Below are positions 44,668 through 53,063 of a DNA stretch of 64,000 nucleotides, piece after piece. Location: the NCBI RefSeq assembly GCF_937903345.1, contig NZ_CALCZQ010000032.1:1-64000 (forward strand), read 5' to 3'. The first letter of the stretch is position 1; the number at the start of each line of letters is the position of its first letter. The position numbers were made by a program, and so were the translations under genes. This stretch comes from an uncultured Emticicia sp. (lineage in GTDB: Bacteria; Bacteroidota; Bacteroidia; Cytophagales; Spirosomataceae). Under the pieces are notes generated by a model that was given only the letters and a program-made list of their open reading frames with translations, ran no database searches and was not told the DNA's origin.

Positions 44668-45120
44668 TTATGATTTTTTTGCTTTGGTATTTTTAGGTGC
44701 TGTTGCTTCAACTTTTTGCTCGACCACAATTTTAGTTTTTGCAGTTTTTGCTGGAGCTTTTGATTTTTCAGTTACTGCCTCTGGTGTTGCTTTTGCTTTT
44801 AAAGTTGTATTATCTTTTAGATTAGCAGTGGACACATCAGAAACTACCTCGATTACGCAATTTTCTACTGAAAATTCAGGATTATAATTATATTTTGCTG
44901 CTTGTTTATCGTTTACCCATCGACCATTGTTCAATAAGTAACGGTATTCGTAAGAACCTGACTGTAAACTAACTGAAGCCTTCAATGAACCATCTTTTTG
45001 TTGTTTCAAAGCAACTCCATTATTTAAATCCCAATTGTTAAAATCACCTAATAATATGCCCGAGGTCGCACCGTCTGCTACATCTGCAGTAAGAAGAAAA
45101 TCAATTTTTTTGCTTGACAT
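44668..45120 (-). CDS. Glycogen-binding (CBM48/AMPK-type) domain protein
   Basis: 150 residues. The first 85 residues form an AMPK-type carbohydrate-binding module: ILLGDFNNWDLNNGVALKQQ and GSYEYRYLLNNGRWVND, with the Trp and Asn residues that contact glucans. The rest is a Lys/Ala/Thr-rich, unstructured tail ending KNTKAKKS. No catalytic domain. It may tether something to glycogen; this is inference. Monocistron with its own terminator. Confidence 0.85.
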   Translation of the reverse strand: MSSKKIDFLLTADVADGATSGILLGDFNNWDLNNGVALKQQKDGSLKASVSLQSGSYEYRYLLNNGRWVNDKQAAKYNYNPEFSVENCVIEVVSDVSTANLKDNTTLKAKATPEAVTEKSKAPAKTAKTKIVVEQKVEATAPKNTKAKKS

Positions 45121-45292
45121 AATTTTTATTTTTATTTTTTATGTTGTAAAGTTTTGCATAAAAAAACATCTTTTCCTAAAAAAATCATTGAAAAGTGCAA
45201 AAGTTCTTAAAAAAGTTTAATTTTATTAAGGAATGGTTAAAAAAAACAATTAATTCAAGTTATTGAGTTGAACTTAAATTGTTTATTATCAA

Positions 45293-45432
45293 TGGGTTAT
45301 TCGTTATTGTTGAACTTGTTATTGGGCAAATTTGTAAATAGCATTATGTTTCTGTTGCTTTAAATAGATTGATTAGTAATTCCCTAATAACCAATTTCCT
45401 AATTACCAGTTTCCCAATAACCAATAACTAAT
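45293..45432. repeat. Palindromic element with CCAATAACC units
   Basis: GGTTATT, TTATTG and TTATTGGG on the left pair with CCCTAATAACC, CCCAATAACC and CAATAAC units at 45384-45430. It is related in sequence to the element at 18417-18533 and overlaps the stop of the following minus-strand gene. Confidence 0.5.
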
Positions 45433-46825
45433 TCTGATTTAACTGTTCCGTAATTACCTTACGTAATGCTTGGTGGGGGCGAAGACCATTATTACGGTAA
45501 ACTTTCGGCCCTGCATCGATCGTAATGTCTTGTGCATTTCGCATTTGTCGCACAGATGTACTTCTAAATTCTTCGTACTCTTCGTCAGTCATTTCTTCGC
45601 GGTTGGCTTTGCCTTTCTCCAAACCATCATCAAACCTATTGATACGGCGGTCTTGATCGGCAACCTTCGATCGATTGAGCATATCTTCTATATGGGCAAA
45701 TATTTCTCTTCTTTCTGCTTTCAATTCTGCCAGATTTGGCAATAAGGCTAAGTCGTTTTCTAAAATACTCTTTTGTATAATTTGCTGAGCCAACTCCCCT
45801 TCAGCAACTTTCAATTCTTCAATCAATTTCAAGTTGCTTTTCTTCATTCGGCGAATTGTTGGACCCGCTTGTAGCCAATTATACCAATAAGCCTGAAGAA
45901 TCGGGAAGGAAATACCTAAACAAATTGCACCCGCTATAGCAAATAAAACTCCACTTAAAATGAAAGACATCAAAGCCCAAGGGCTATTTACTAATTCAAT
46001 ATTGAGTTTATCATAAGCCTTTAGCTGCTCGTCAATCTTTTGAAGAAGTGCTTGATTAACAGCAGGATTTACAAGCGTTGGATCCAGTGGTTGGTTGTTG
46101 AGCTGCATAGCTTTGATTTGTTTATTTATACTATCTTTTAGTTTATCAGTTTTGTAAGCCTCATAACGGAACCAGCCTAAAATAAGCATTGTAGCCACCG
46201 AAAAAGCTACTAAGAAACCTTGAAAAATGGCATAAGTACGCTTGGTTTTTGGTGAATAATCGTTGATATATGGTTGCTCTACCAATCTATCATAACCTGG
46301 TTTTAGTAATACCGAAAGCATTGCCAATCCGATTGCGAATGCCCACGCTTCATAATTATCTCGTATATTGAGAGCGTAGGCGACAATTTCGTGAGAGATA
46401 ATCAAATCGCCTGTTACGAAGGCAACGCCCGCCAATAAGTACAATATTCCAGCTAATAACGAGTACGGCGATTCATTTCTGTTACCTTTACCTTTAACCA
46501 GATTGATGGTTGCTAAATTATCGTCTATCCGGTCTTGTATGAAACCGACCCTTCTTGAATGCGTACTGATGCCCAATATATATTCTTGTAATTTATCGAA
46601 TGCGGTTTTATGTTTTAGCTTCGTGTCGGTAATCTCGATATCTATTTTTGAAACCTCTTCTTTTTTCTCGACAATACGTTCTTGTAGCCACTCATAAGTT
46701 ACATGGCTCGATACAAAACCTTCGTAAGGGTCATCGTCTTGATTTTTATCTTTTCGAATATTCTCAACGCCGATCTGATACCCATGCTGGAAGTCGGAAT
46801 TATAATAATTTTCTGTATTTTCCAT
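45428..46825 (-). CDS. Four-helix membrane protein with long coiled coils, unknown
   Basis: 465 residues. N-terminal helical coiled coil (about 45-110), two membrane helices (about 120-180) followed by another pair at about 200-220 and 285-320, with a coiled coil between, and a third coiled coil at about 330-395 (LKLIEELKVAEGELAQQIIQ). The end is charged. The same plan is found in the 363-residue protein encoded upstream, so the two may form one complex. No family recognised. The last gene of a minus-strand run. Confidence 0.65.
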   Translation of the reverse strand: MENTENYYNSDFQHGYQIGVENIRKDKNQDDDPYEGFVSSHVTYEWLQERIVEKKEEVSKIDIEITDTKLKHKTAFDKLQEYILGISTHSRRVGFIQDRIDDNLATINLVKGKGNRNESPYSLLAGILYLLAGVAFVTGDLIISHEIVAYALNIRDNYEAWAFAIGLAMLSVLLKPGYDRLVEQPYINDYSPKTKRTYAIFQGFLVAFSVATMLILGWFRYEAYKTDKLKDSINKQIKAMQLNNQPLDPTLVNPAVNQALLQKIDEQLKAYDKLNIELVNSPWALMSFILSGVLFAIAGAICLGISFPILQAYWYNWLQAGPTIRRMKKSNLKLIEELKVAEGELAQQIIQKSILENDLALLPNLAELKAERREIFAHIEDMLNRSKVADQDRRINRFDDGLEKGKANREEMTDEEYEEFRSTSVRQMRNAQDITIDAGPKVYRNNGLRPHQALRKVITEQLNQN

Positions 46826-46904
46826 GTTTAAAAATTTACGAATTACGATTTAGGAATTACGAATGTTGGCAAAGCTGTTCAATATTCAAAACAACCATCG
46901 TCGT

Positions 46905-47480
46905 CTAATTTTCTATTTCAATATTATATTTGTCCAAAAGCCCTTGGATGTTATTGACTGAGAATCTTGCTTTTTTTATTCGATTAAGTTCGGGGTCTAT
47001 TGAAAAATTTTGTGATGTCCTTAAATCAGCTTTTTCTAAGATTGTTTTTTCAAAAACTGCTGATATGAATTCACAATTTTCAAATATAGCACTTGTTAGG
47101 TCGGTTTCTGTAAAATCTGCTTCTTTCAAATTGCAGTTTTTAAATTTGGTGCTTTTCATTTTTAACCTATAAAAACCTGCTAAATGCAAAAAACAATCTT
47201 CAAAACTGACTGAAAATAAAAACGGATTACATTCTCCAAAATTTACACCTAATAATTTGCTATTCTTAAAACTTACTTGTTTCATTGCAGCATTATTCAG
47301 TTTAATATTGCTGAGGTTACAATCGTCAAAATTACATTCAATAAAATCGTAATTTGATAAATGTAAATTCGAGAAATCACAATTCGTGAAAGTACAATTA
47401 TCATATTCTCCTTTGCGAAATGTTTCTTGGGTGAAACTTATCCCACTAAATTGTTCATCTTCTATTATTGGTTTTATCAT
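46905..47480 (-). CDS. Pentapeptide-repeat protein
   Basis: 191 residues from the ATG at 47480; a GTG at 47492 is the alternative. Repeats of the A(D/N)LXX form (CTFTNCDFSNLHLS, CNFDDCNLSNIKLN, CNLKEADFTETDLT) run for most of its length, giving a right-handed square beta-helix. Length and repeat pattern are near those of Qnr/McbG proteins that mimic DNA and protect gyrase, but nothing proves that role. It lies between the two coiled-coil membrane genes with short spacing, so co-transcription is likely. Confidence 0.85.
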   Translation of the reverse strand: MIKPIIEDEQFSGISFTQETFRKGEYDNCTFTNCDFSNLHLSNYDFIECNFDDCNLSNIKLNNAAMKQVSFKNSKLLGVNFGECNPFLFSVSFEDCFLHLAGFYRLKMKSTKFKNCNLKEADFTETDLTSAIFENCEFISAVFEKTILEKADLRTSQNFSIDPELNRIKKARFSVNNIQGLLDKYNIEIEN

Positions 47481-47512
47481 AACTATTCGCACGTGATATG
47501 CTCCTCAAAATT

Positions 47513-48604
47513 TCATTTCAAAATAATTTCCTCTATTTGCTTACTTGTTAGTTTTTCACGGTAGCTGCGTGCCAAATTAAATTCACTTTCAAAGAGTTTA
47601 ATGAGCATTTCTCGGCGTTCGTTGAGTCGTTTGAGCTCAGCTTCTGGTAGTTTGAGGATATCCACGATTTTCCATTTTTCTACTCGCTGATCATCAATTT
47701 TGGTTTTGAGTTTGGTTATTTCATGTTCCCATTCTTGGGTTTTATTTATTTTGTCTTTTTGTAAGCGAAGGTTATCAAACCATGTTCTCGAATCCGTTTT
47801 TAATACAGTCAGATTGCTCAAAAACAGTTTTCCAGCAAATAAAAACAAGAATAATACAAAGTAAAACAAAGCAAATGAACGTAAAAGAGTTTGATTTTGT
47901 GAAGATTCGAAGCTGGTTAGCGATTGTACAAAAACAAAAACCGAAGCTGCCAAAGGCATTCCGACTTCCTCGAGGAGCTGTCTCCATGAAATTGAAGATT
48001 CTTTTTCATGAAAAAGTGATTTCGAATTAAATAAATTGAACATTCCCGCCAAGAAAACTCCAAGTGCAATGACATAATGATTTCTTGGAAAATTGGTCTG
48101 AATAGATTCATCAATTAGATAATAATTACCAATACACATTGCTAACGAAAGCAAAATGCCGATAAAAGTTCGTGGCAGTTGGTGGTCAGTGCGTTTAAGT
48201 TTTTCAAGAACAAGCACTTTTTCGTTCAGTTCATTGATTCGAGTTTCTTTTTGTTCAATAAACAAATTGATTTCATCTATTTTTTCCGAATGATATTCAA
48301 CTGTTTTTTCGATATCTGCCGTTTGATGAGCAAAAAAATTACGGATTGCTCCGATTTTCTCTTCAGCTTTTGCTTCCGAAAGACCAAAAATTACGCCTTC
48401 GTCACGCAATGCATCTTCATTTTCAAGCCAAAAGGGTATGACGCCCATTTCGGAAGAAAAGGGCTGAACTTCGGAGGTAGGAATAATTTTTACTTCTTGG
48501 GAAATTGGAATTTGTGATATGTTCAAAGCAAAATCTTCTTCATTAGACGAAAAGGGTTTTGATTTTGAACTAAAAAGATTCTTTATTCGGTCAAAAAAAG
48601 ACAT
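47513..48604 (-). CDS. Four-helix membrane protein with coiled coils, unknown
   Basis: 363 residues. A long N-terminal soluble part with a coiled coil (about 95-142), then two membrane helices (LPRTFIGILLSLAMCIGNYY and HYVIALGVFLAGMFNLF), two more (PLAASVFVFVQSL and FALFYFVLFLFLFAGKLFL), and a C-terminal coiled coil. Same architecture as the 465-residue protein downstream. The ATG sits inside the end of a short upstream frame (overlap 22 bases). No family recognised. Confidence 0.65.
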   Translation of the reverse strand: MSFFDRIKNLFSSKSKPFSSNEEDFALNISQIPISQEVKIIPTSEVQPFSSEMGVIPFWLENEDALRDEGVIFGLSEAKAEEKIGAIRNFFAHQTADIEKTVEYHSEKIDEINLFIEQKETRINELNEKVLVLEKLKRTDHQLPRTFIGILLSLAMCIGNYYLIDESIQTNFPRNHYVIALGVFLAGMFNLFNSKSLFHEKESSISWRQLLEEVGMPLAASVFVFVQSLTSFESSQNQTLLRSFALFYFVLFLFLFAGKLFLSNLTVLKTDSRTWFDNLRLQKDKINKTQEWEHEITKLKTKIDDQRVEKWKIVDILKLPEAELKRLNERREMLIKLFESEFNLARSYREKLTSKQIEEIILK

Positions 48605-48774
48605 AGGCGTATAGGCTCGTTTTTAGCACTCACGGGCGTATCAGGAAAAATCTGTTTGGGGTGGATCTTTTCGTAGGTAATAATAGCTAATATCATTTCA
48701 AGAAAATATCTTTCACTTGCAAAGTTTTCGACAAAACCAGCGTCTATCAGTATAGCAGCTTTTTCGTAAGCAAT
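48583..48774 (-). CDS. Small unannotated protein without ATG, upstream of the coiled-coil cluster
   Basis: The minus-strand frame reads AYEKAAILIDAGFVENFAS, then ERYFLEMILAIITYEKI and ends IRLCLFLTE before TAA at 48583-48585. It looks strongly protein-like. An in-frame stop lies at 48784-48786, and the only ATG (48696) is well inside; ATT at 48774 is the best-placed start, giving 63 residues. It overlaps the next gene by 22 bases, a sign of real coupling. It may be a genuine small protein with a rare start codon or the shortened end of a former gene. Confidence 0.45.
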   Translation of the reverse strand: MAYEKAAILIDAGFVENFASERYFLEMILAIITYEKIHPKQIFPDTPVSAKNEPIRLCLFLTE

Positions 48775-48966
48775 TGTGTATTTTTAGTTATTTCGAATTA
48801 TCAAGGTGATTGTGGTTAATAATTTAAATAAAATCATTTAATGAACCACGATGCGATGATAACTCGAATTTGGGTAAAATATTTCGATTTTGAAAAAATA
48901 AAAGTGAAGAAGGGATTTTTCGATGGTTGAAGGGTGTAAATTTGTGTATACATTTATTTAAATTAC

Positions 48967-49008
48967 GAATTTTTGATAATTTTATTCTTATAAAATTATC
49001 AAAAATTC
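48967..49008 (+). promoter_or_regulatory. Perfect 19-bp AT-rich hairpin before folA
   Basis: GAATTTTTGATAATTTTAT (48967-48985), TCTT loop, and its exact inverse (48990-49008), 24 bases before the folA start. It could be a 5' untranslated hairpin, a protein-binding palindrome or an insertion scar. Confidence 0.6.
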
Positions 49009-49032
49009 AGCTAACTTAGAATTTAGGAAACA

Positions 49033-49527
49033 ATGATTTCGATAATAGTTGCTACTGCCGAAAATGGCGTAATCGGGAAAGACAATCAATTACTCTGGAA
49101 ACTCTCGGCCGACCTAAAGCAATTTAGAATGCTGACAACGGGGCATTCGGTAATTATGGGACGAAAGACTTTTGAGTCCATCGGTCGACCATTGCCCAAT
49201 CGCACAAATATTGTTATTTCTCGTCAAAAAGATTTGTCTCTACCCGAAGGAATTTTGAAAGTAAATTCCCTCGAAACTGCTATTGAAACTGCTAAAAATC
49301 ATGCTGGGAATGAGGAGATATTTATAATTGGTGGCGGAAATATTTATGAACAAGCCATAAAAATTACAGATAAAATTTATCTCACCGATGTTAAAGCTTG
49401 TTTAGAAGGTGATGCGTTTTTTTTAGCTATTGATAGAAAAAAATGGAAAGAAACCTCCAGAGTCTCCTTTCAAAAGGATGAGAAAAATGAATACGATTTT
49501 GATTTTATTGAGTTAGTGCGGAGGTGA
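49033..49527 (+). CDS. folA: Dihydrofolate reductase
   Basis: 164 residues. SIIVATAENGVIGKDNQLLW, catalytic D27 in KLSADLKQF, the NADPH site VIMGRKTFESIGRPLPNR and IFIIGGGNIYEQAI are all in place. Makes tetrahydrofolate for thymidylate and purine synthesis; target of trimethoprim. thyA is not adjacent here. It appears monocistronic. Confidence 0.96.
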   Translation: MISIIVATAENGVIGKDNQLLWKLSADLKQFRMLTTGHSVIMGRKTFESIGRPLPNRTNIVISRQKDLSLPEGILKVNSLETAIETAKNHAGNEEIFIIGGGNIYEQAIKITDKIYLTDVKACLEGDAFFLAIDRKKWKETSRVSFQKDEKNEYDFDFIELVRR

Positions 49528-49786
49528 TTTTGACAACTACTACATTAAATTAAAAAATAGTTGAACAATGTGTTACGCCATGCTCTTTGAAGCTAACTTA
49601 CTTTACTTCAGTAAATAAAAAACCTCCATCTTGTTTGTTCCCCACTGGGAGTTTATGTATATTCGTTGTTTGGGTTTCGGCCTAAATGCAATTTTTATTT
49701 TAAACACTACTTTTTGGAGCTCTAAATTTGATTTAGATACTAATCTTGCTAATTTTTGTGATTTTGTTTAATTCTAAGCTTGTGAA

Positions 49787-52700
49787 ATGACACAGATAAG
49801 ATTGGTTTCACCCAAATTCCCGAGTGGGAGGGCTTCCTATTTTGTTAATATGAAAGTATCTACGCTACAACCGTTTCAGATGGTCTATTCGTTATTTGAG
49901 CACGAATATCTAGGATTTTTGTTTGAAGCCTTTGTGGTGCAGCTCAATAGTAAAGGTGAGCTGACACTCCAAAATCAGAGTGTTTCGTCGAAAAATATAG
50001 CCGAATTTTCAGAACGAATCGATACCGATGATTTCACTCTTGTCAAACTTACTGAAGCTATGCAACAAGACGTTGTTGTAAAGAAATTTAGTTCCAAAAA
50101 GCTCGCTCCACTTGATTTTTTCTTGAAAATATTCGATCCTGAAAAAGGCGATAAACTACTGCAAGAAATGATTCATGGATATATGGAAAAACGCCGTGCT
50201 GAAATCTTGGAGAAATTACTGAAAAAGCCACTTTATATTATGAGTAATGATGGCGATCCTACCTGGAAAGCCATCAATACTATTCAAGAAGGGGCAAAAG
50301 CCTTCTTTAATTTTATTCGAAATGAAGAAAATACACATTATTTTCCAAGTATCAAATGCGGTGGCGAAAGAGTTCAATTTCAGTTTAAAAATGCTAGAAT
50401 TTTGTGCGAAGAACCAGCTTGGTTGCTTATCGACGATGTATTGTATCATTTTGACAAACAGGTCGATGGGAAGAAATTAAAGCCATTCTTGAATAAAAAT
50501 CATATTATTATTCCTCGAAACATTGAGGAAACTTATTACCGAAAATTTATTGCTCCTCTAATTGCTCAATTCGATGTTTTTGCCCAAGGATTTGAAATTA
50601 GATTTGAGAAGCATGAATCGAAGCCTGTAATATCAATTTCGGAAGTATTTTCTACACAAAAAGTCGCCGAACATTTGTTTGATAAAAACGAAGTGGAACT
50701 TGAAAATAATGAAGAAAACAAAATCGTTTTTGATTTATCGTTTCAGTATGGTAATTATACGTTTCGCTTTGATAATTTTTCGGCTGAGGCTTACGTGAGT
50801 GTTGAGCGTGCAGGTGATAGCTGGCTTTTCCATAAGGTAAAAAGAGATTTGAAATACGAAAAAGCACAAGTTAATTTATTGAAGACCTTGGGTTTAGATG
50901 TACGTCAAGGTAGAAAATTAGTGCCAAAACGATACGCCTTTTCGTGGTTGCAGAGCAATGCAAAACTGCTTGAAGAAAATAACTTTGAATTAAAACAAGT
51001 TGATAATAATCAAAATCATAAGCAATATTTTTTGGGATATTCGTCGATAGAGGTGCATATTGAAGAAAAAAACGATTGGTTTGATATAAAAGCTAAGGTT
51101 CGTTTTGGTGAATTTGATATTCCGTTTCTGAAACTTCGTAGCCTGATTTTGTCCAATAAACGAGAGTTTAGGCTGCCAAACGGACAAATTGCGGTCATTC
51201 CCGAAGAATGGTTTACGAGGTATTCAGAATTGTTTAGTTATGTCGATAACCTAGACGAAAGCGATATTACTATTCTAAAAAAACATCATCTTGTTTTAGT
51301 ACAAGATTTGACCGATGAGGGCTTAGCGTTTTCGGTTATTTCTCGAAAATTGGAAAGGCTACGAAATTTTGATAAAATTGGACAATACGAACTTCCAAAA
51401 GGCTTAAATGCCAACCTCAGGCCTTATCAAAAAGCTGGTTACGATTGGATGCGGTTCTTAGCCGAATATAAATTAGGCGGATGTTTGGCGGATGATATGG
51501 GTTTGGGTAAAACCATTCAAACATTGGCGTTTCTGCAATCACAAAAGGAGATTGGACATGCAGAAAATCCTACTTTGTTGGTGATGCCTACCTCGTTGAT
51601 TTACAATTGGTTAAAGGAAATTGAAAAGTTTACGCCAAATCTTCGGGCGTTTATTTATACTGGAACTAATCGAGAGAAAAATACCGAGCAATTTGATAAT
51701 TATGACTTAATTTTGACTTCCTACGGAATACTAAGAATTGATATTGATTTTATGAAAGATTATCGATTTAATTATGTGGTTTTAGACGAATCTCAATCAA
51801 TCAAAAATCCAAGTTCTCATATATCTAAGGCCGTTATGCAACTAAACTCAGCAAATCGCCTGATTCTGACCGGCACGCCTCTTGAAAACAGCACAATGGA
51901 TTTATGGACACAAATGTCTTTTATTAATCCAGGTCTTTTGGGTACGCAAGGTTATTTCAAAACCGAATACCAAATTCCGATTGAAAAACACCAAGACGAA
52001 AAGCAAAATAAGCGTTTGTATAGCCTAATTAAACCATTTATGCTGCGTCGGCATAAATCGCAGGTTGCAACCGAACTTCCGCCAAAAGTTGAAAGTATTC
52101 ATTATTGCGATATGACCGAAGAGCAAGAAAAACGTTACGAAGAAGCCAAATCATATTATAGAAATATCATTTTAGAACAAATCGAAGAAAAAGGTTTCGG
52201 TAAATCTCAAATGGCGGTGCTGCAAGGCTTAACCAAATTACGTCAGTTAGCCAATCACCCACAAATGATTGACCAAGATTATGAAGGAGATTCTGGCAAA
52301 AATGATGAGGTTTTACAAAAACTCGAAACTATCATAGAAGAAGGGCATAAAGTGCTGGTTTTTAGTCAGTTTGTGAAGCATTTGGGTATTTACAAAAATT
52401 ATCTTGAGAAAAACCAAATTCGGTATTGTTATCTAGATGGTTCAACTAACAACCGCCAAGAGCAAGTTGATATTTTTCAAAATGATGATTCGATAAAGAT
52501 TTTTTTGATTTCGTTGAAAGCAGGAGGCTTGGGCTTAAACCTAACCGCCGCCGAATACGTTTTCTTGCTTGATCCATGGTGGAATCCTGCCATCGAAGCA
52601 CAAGCAATTGATAGAGCCCACCGAATTGGGCAGCGAAATACGGTATTTACCTACAAATTTATCACTCGAAATTCGGTTGAAGAGAAGATTCTGACCTTAC

Positions 52701-52798
52701 AACGAAACAAACGGAAGCTTTTCGATAACCTCATCACGACAGAAGAAAACTTTGTAAAATCGCTTTCTAAAGATGATATTTTGAGTTTGTTGGAGTAG
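49787..52798 (+). CDS. SNF2-family DEAD/DEAH helicase
   Basis: 1003 residues. The N-terminal half (about 1-530) is a family-specific region with mixed helices and strands. The SNF2 ATPase starts at about 545: motif I ADDMGLGKTIQTL with K575, motif II LDESQSIKN at D667-Q670 (DESQ), motif III LTGTPLENS, and the C-terminal lobe with LISLKAGGLGLNLTAAEYV and DPWWNPAIEAQAIDRAHRIGQ. All motifs intact. Bacterial SNF2 proteins of this type (RapA-unlike) move along DNA or strip bound protein; function here unknown. It is monocistronic, before a bidirectional terminator. Confidence 0.93.
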   Translation: MTQIRLVSPKFPSGRASYFVNMKVSTLQPFQMVYSLFEHEYLGFLFEAFVVQLNSKGELTLQNQSVSSKNIAEFSERIDTDDFTLVKLTEAMQQDVVVKKFSSKKLAPLDFFLKIFDPEKGDKLLQEMIHGYMEKRRAEILEKLLKKPLYIMSNDGDPTWKAINTIQEGAKAFFNFIRNEENTHYFPSIKCGGERVQFQFKNARILCEEPAWLLIDDVLYHFDKQVDGKKLKPFLNKNHIIIPRNIEETYYRKFIAPLIAQFDVFAQGFEIRFEKHESKPVISISEVFSTQKVAEHLFDKNEVELENNEENKIVFDLSFQYGNYTFRFDNFSAEAYVSVERAGDSWLFHKVKRDLKYEKAQVNLLKTLGLDVRQGRKLVPKRYAFSWLQSNAKLLEENNFELKQVDNNQNHKQYFLGYSSIEVHIEEKNDWFDIKAKVRFGEFDIPFLKLRSLILSNKREFRLPNGQIAVIPEEWFTRYSELFSYVDNLDESDITILKKHHLVLVQDLTDEGLAFSVISRKLERLRNFDKIGQYELPKGLNANLRPYQKAGYDWMRFLAEYKLGGCLADDMGLGKTIQTLAFLQSQKEIGHAENPTLLVMPTSLIYNWLKEIEKFTPNLRAFIYTGTNREKNTEQFDNYDLILTSYGILRIDIDFMKDYRFNYVVLDESQSIKNPSSHISKAVMQLNSANRLILTGTPLENSTMDLWTQMSFINPGLLGTQGYFKTEYQIPIEKHQDEKQNKRLYSLIKPFMLRRHKSQVATELPPKVESIHYCDMTEEQEKRYEEAKSYYRNIILEQIEEKGFGKSQMAVLQGLTKLRQLANHPQMIDQDYEGDSGKNDEVLQKLETIIEEGHKVLVFSQFVKHLGIYKNYLEKNQIRYCYLDGSTNNRQEQVDIFQNDDSIKIFLISLKAGGLGLNLTAAEYVFLLDPWWNPAIEAQAIDRAHRIGQRNTVFTYKFITRNSVEEKILTLQRNKRKLFDNLITTEENFVKSLSKDDILSLLE

Positions 52799-52980
52799 GA
52801 TTGTAATTGTTTTTTATACTCGTTTTCGTTATTTTATTACCGTAATTTGGGAATTGAAATTCAATATTACGGGAATAAAATAGATAAATTAGCTATTTAC
52901 CACAAAATTCCTAAATCCCAACTGAATTTAAAGAATTTTTGTGGTAGGGGGGGTATGTATTTGGGCATATCTGAACTACA

Positions 52981-53013
52981 AAAAAAGGTCAAGCAAAATG
53001 CTCGACCTTTTTT
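52981..53013. terminator. Bidirectional terminator between SNF2 gene and rpoC
   Basis: AAAAAAGGTC-A-AGC and GCT-C-GACCTTTTTT arms with A-run and T-run on the two sides; it ends both the plus-strand helicase and the minus-strand rpoBC transcripts. Confidence 0.88.
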
Positions 53014-53063
53014 GTGTTTTATATAAAGAGTAAAGGGATTATCCATTCTCAATTTTTCATAAA

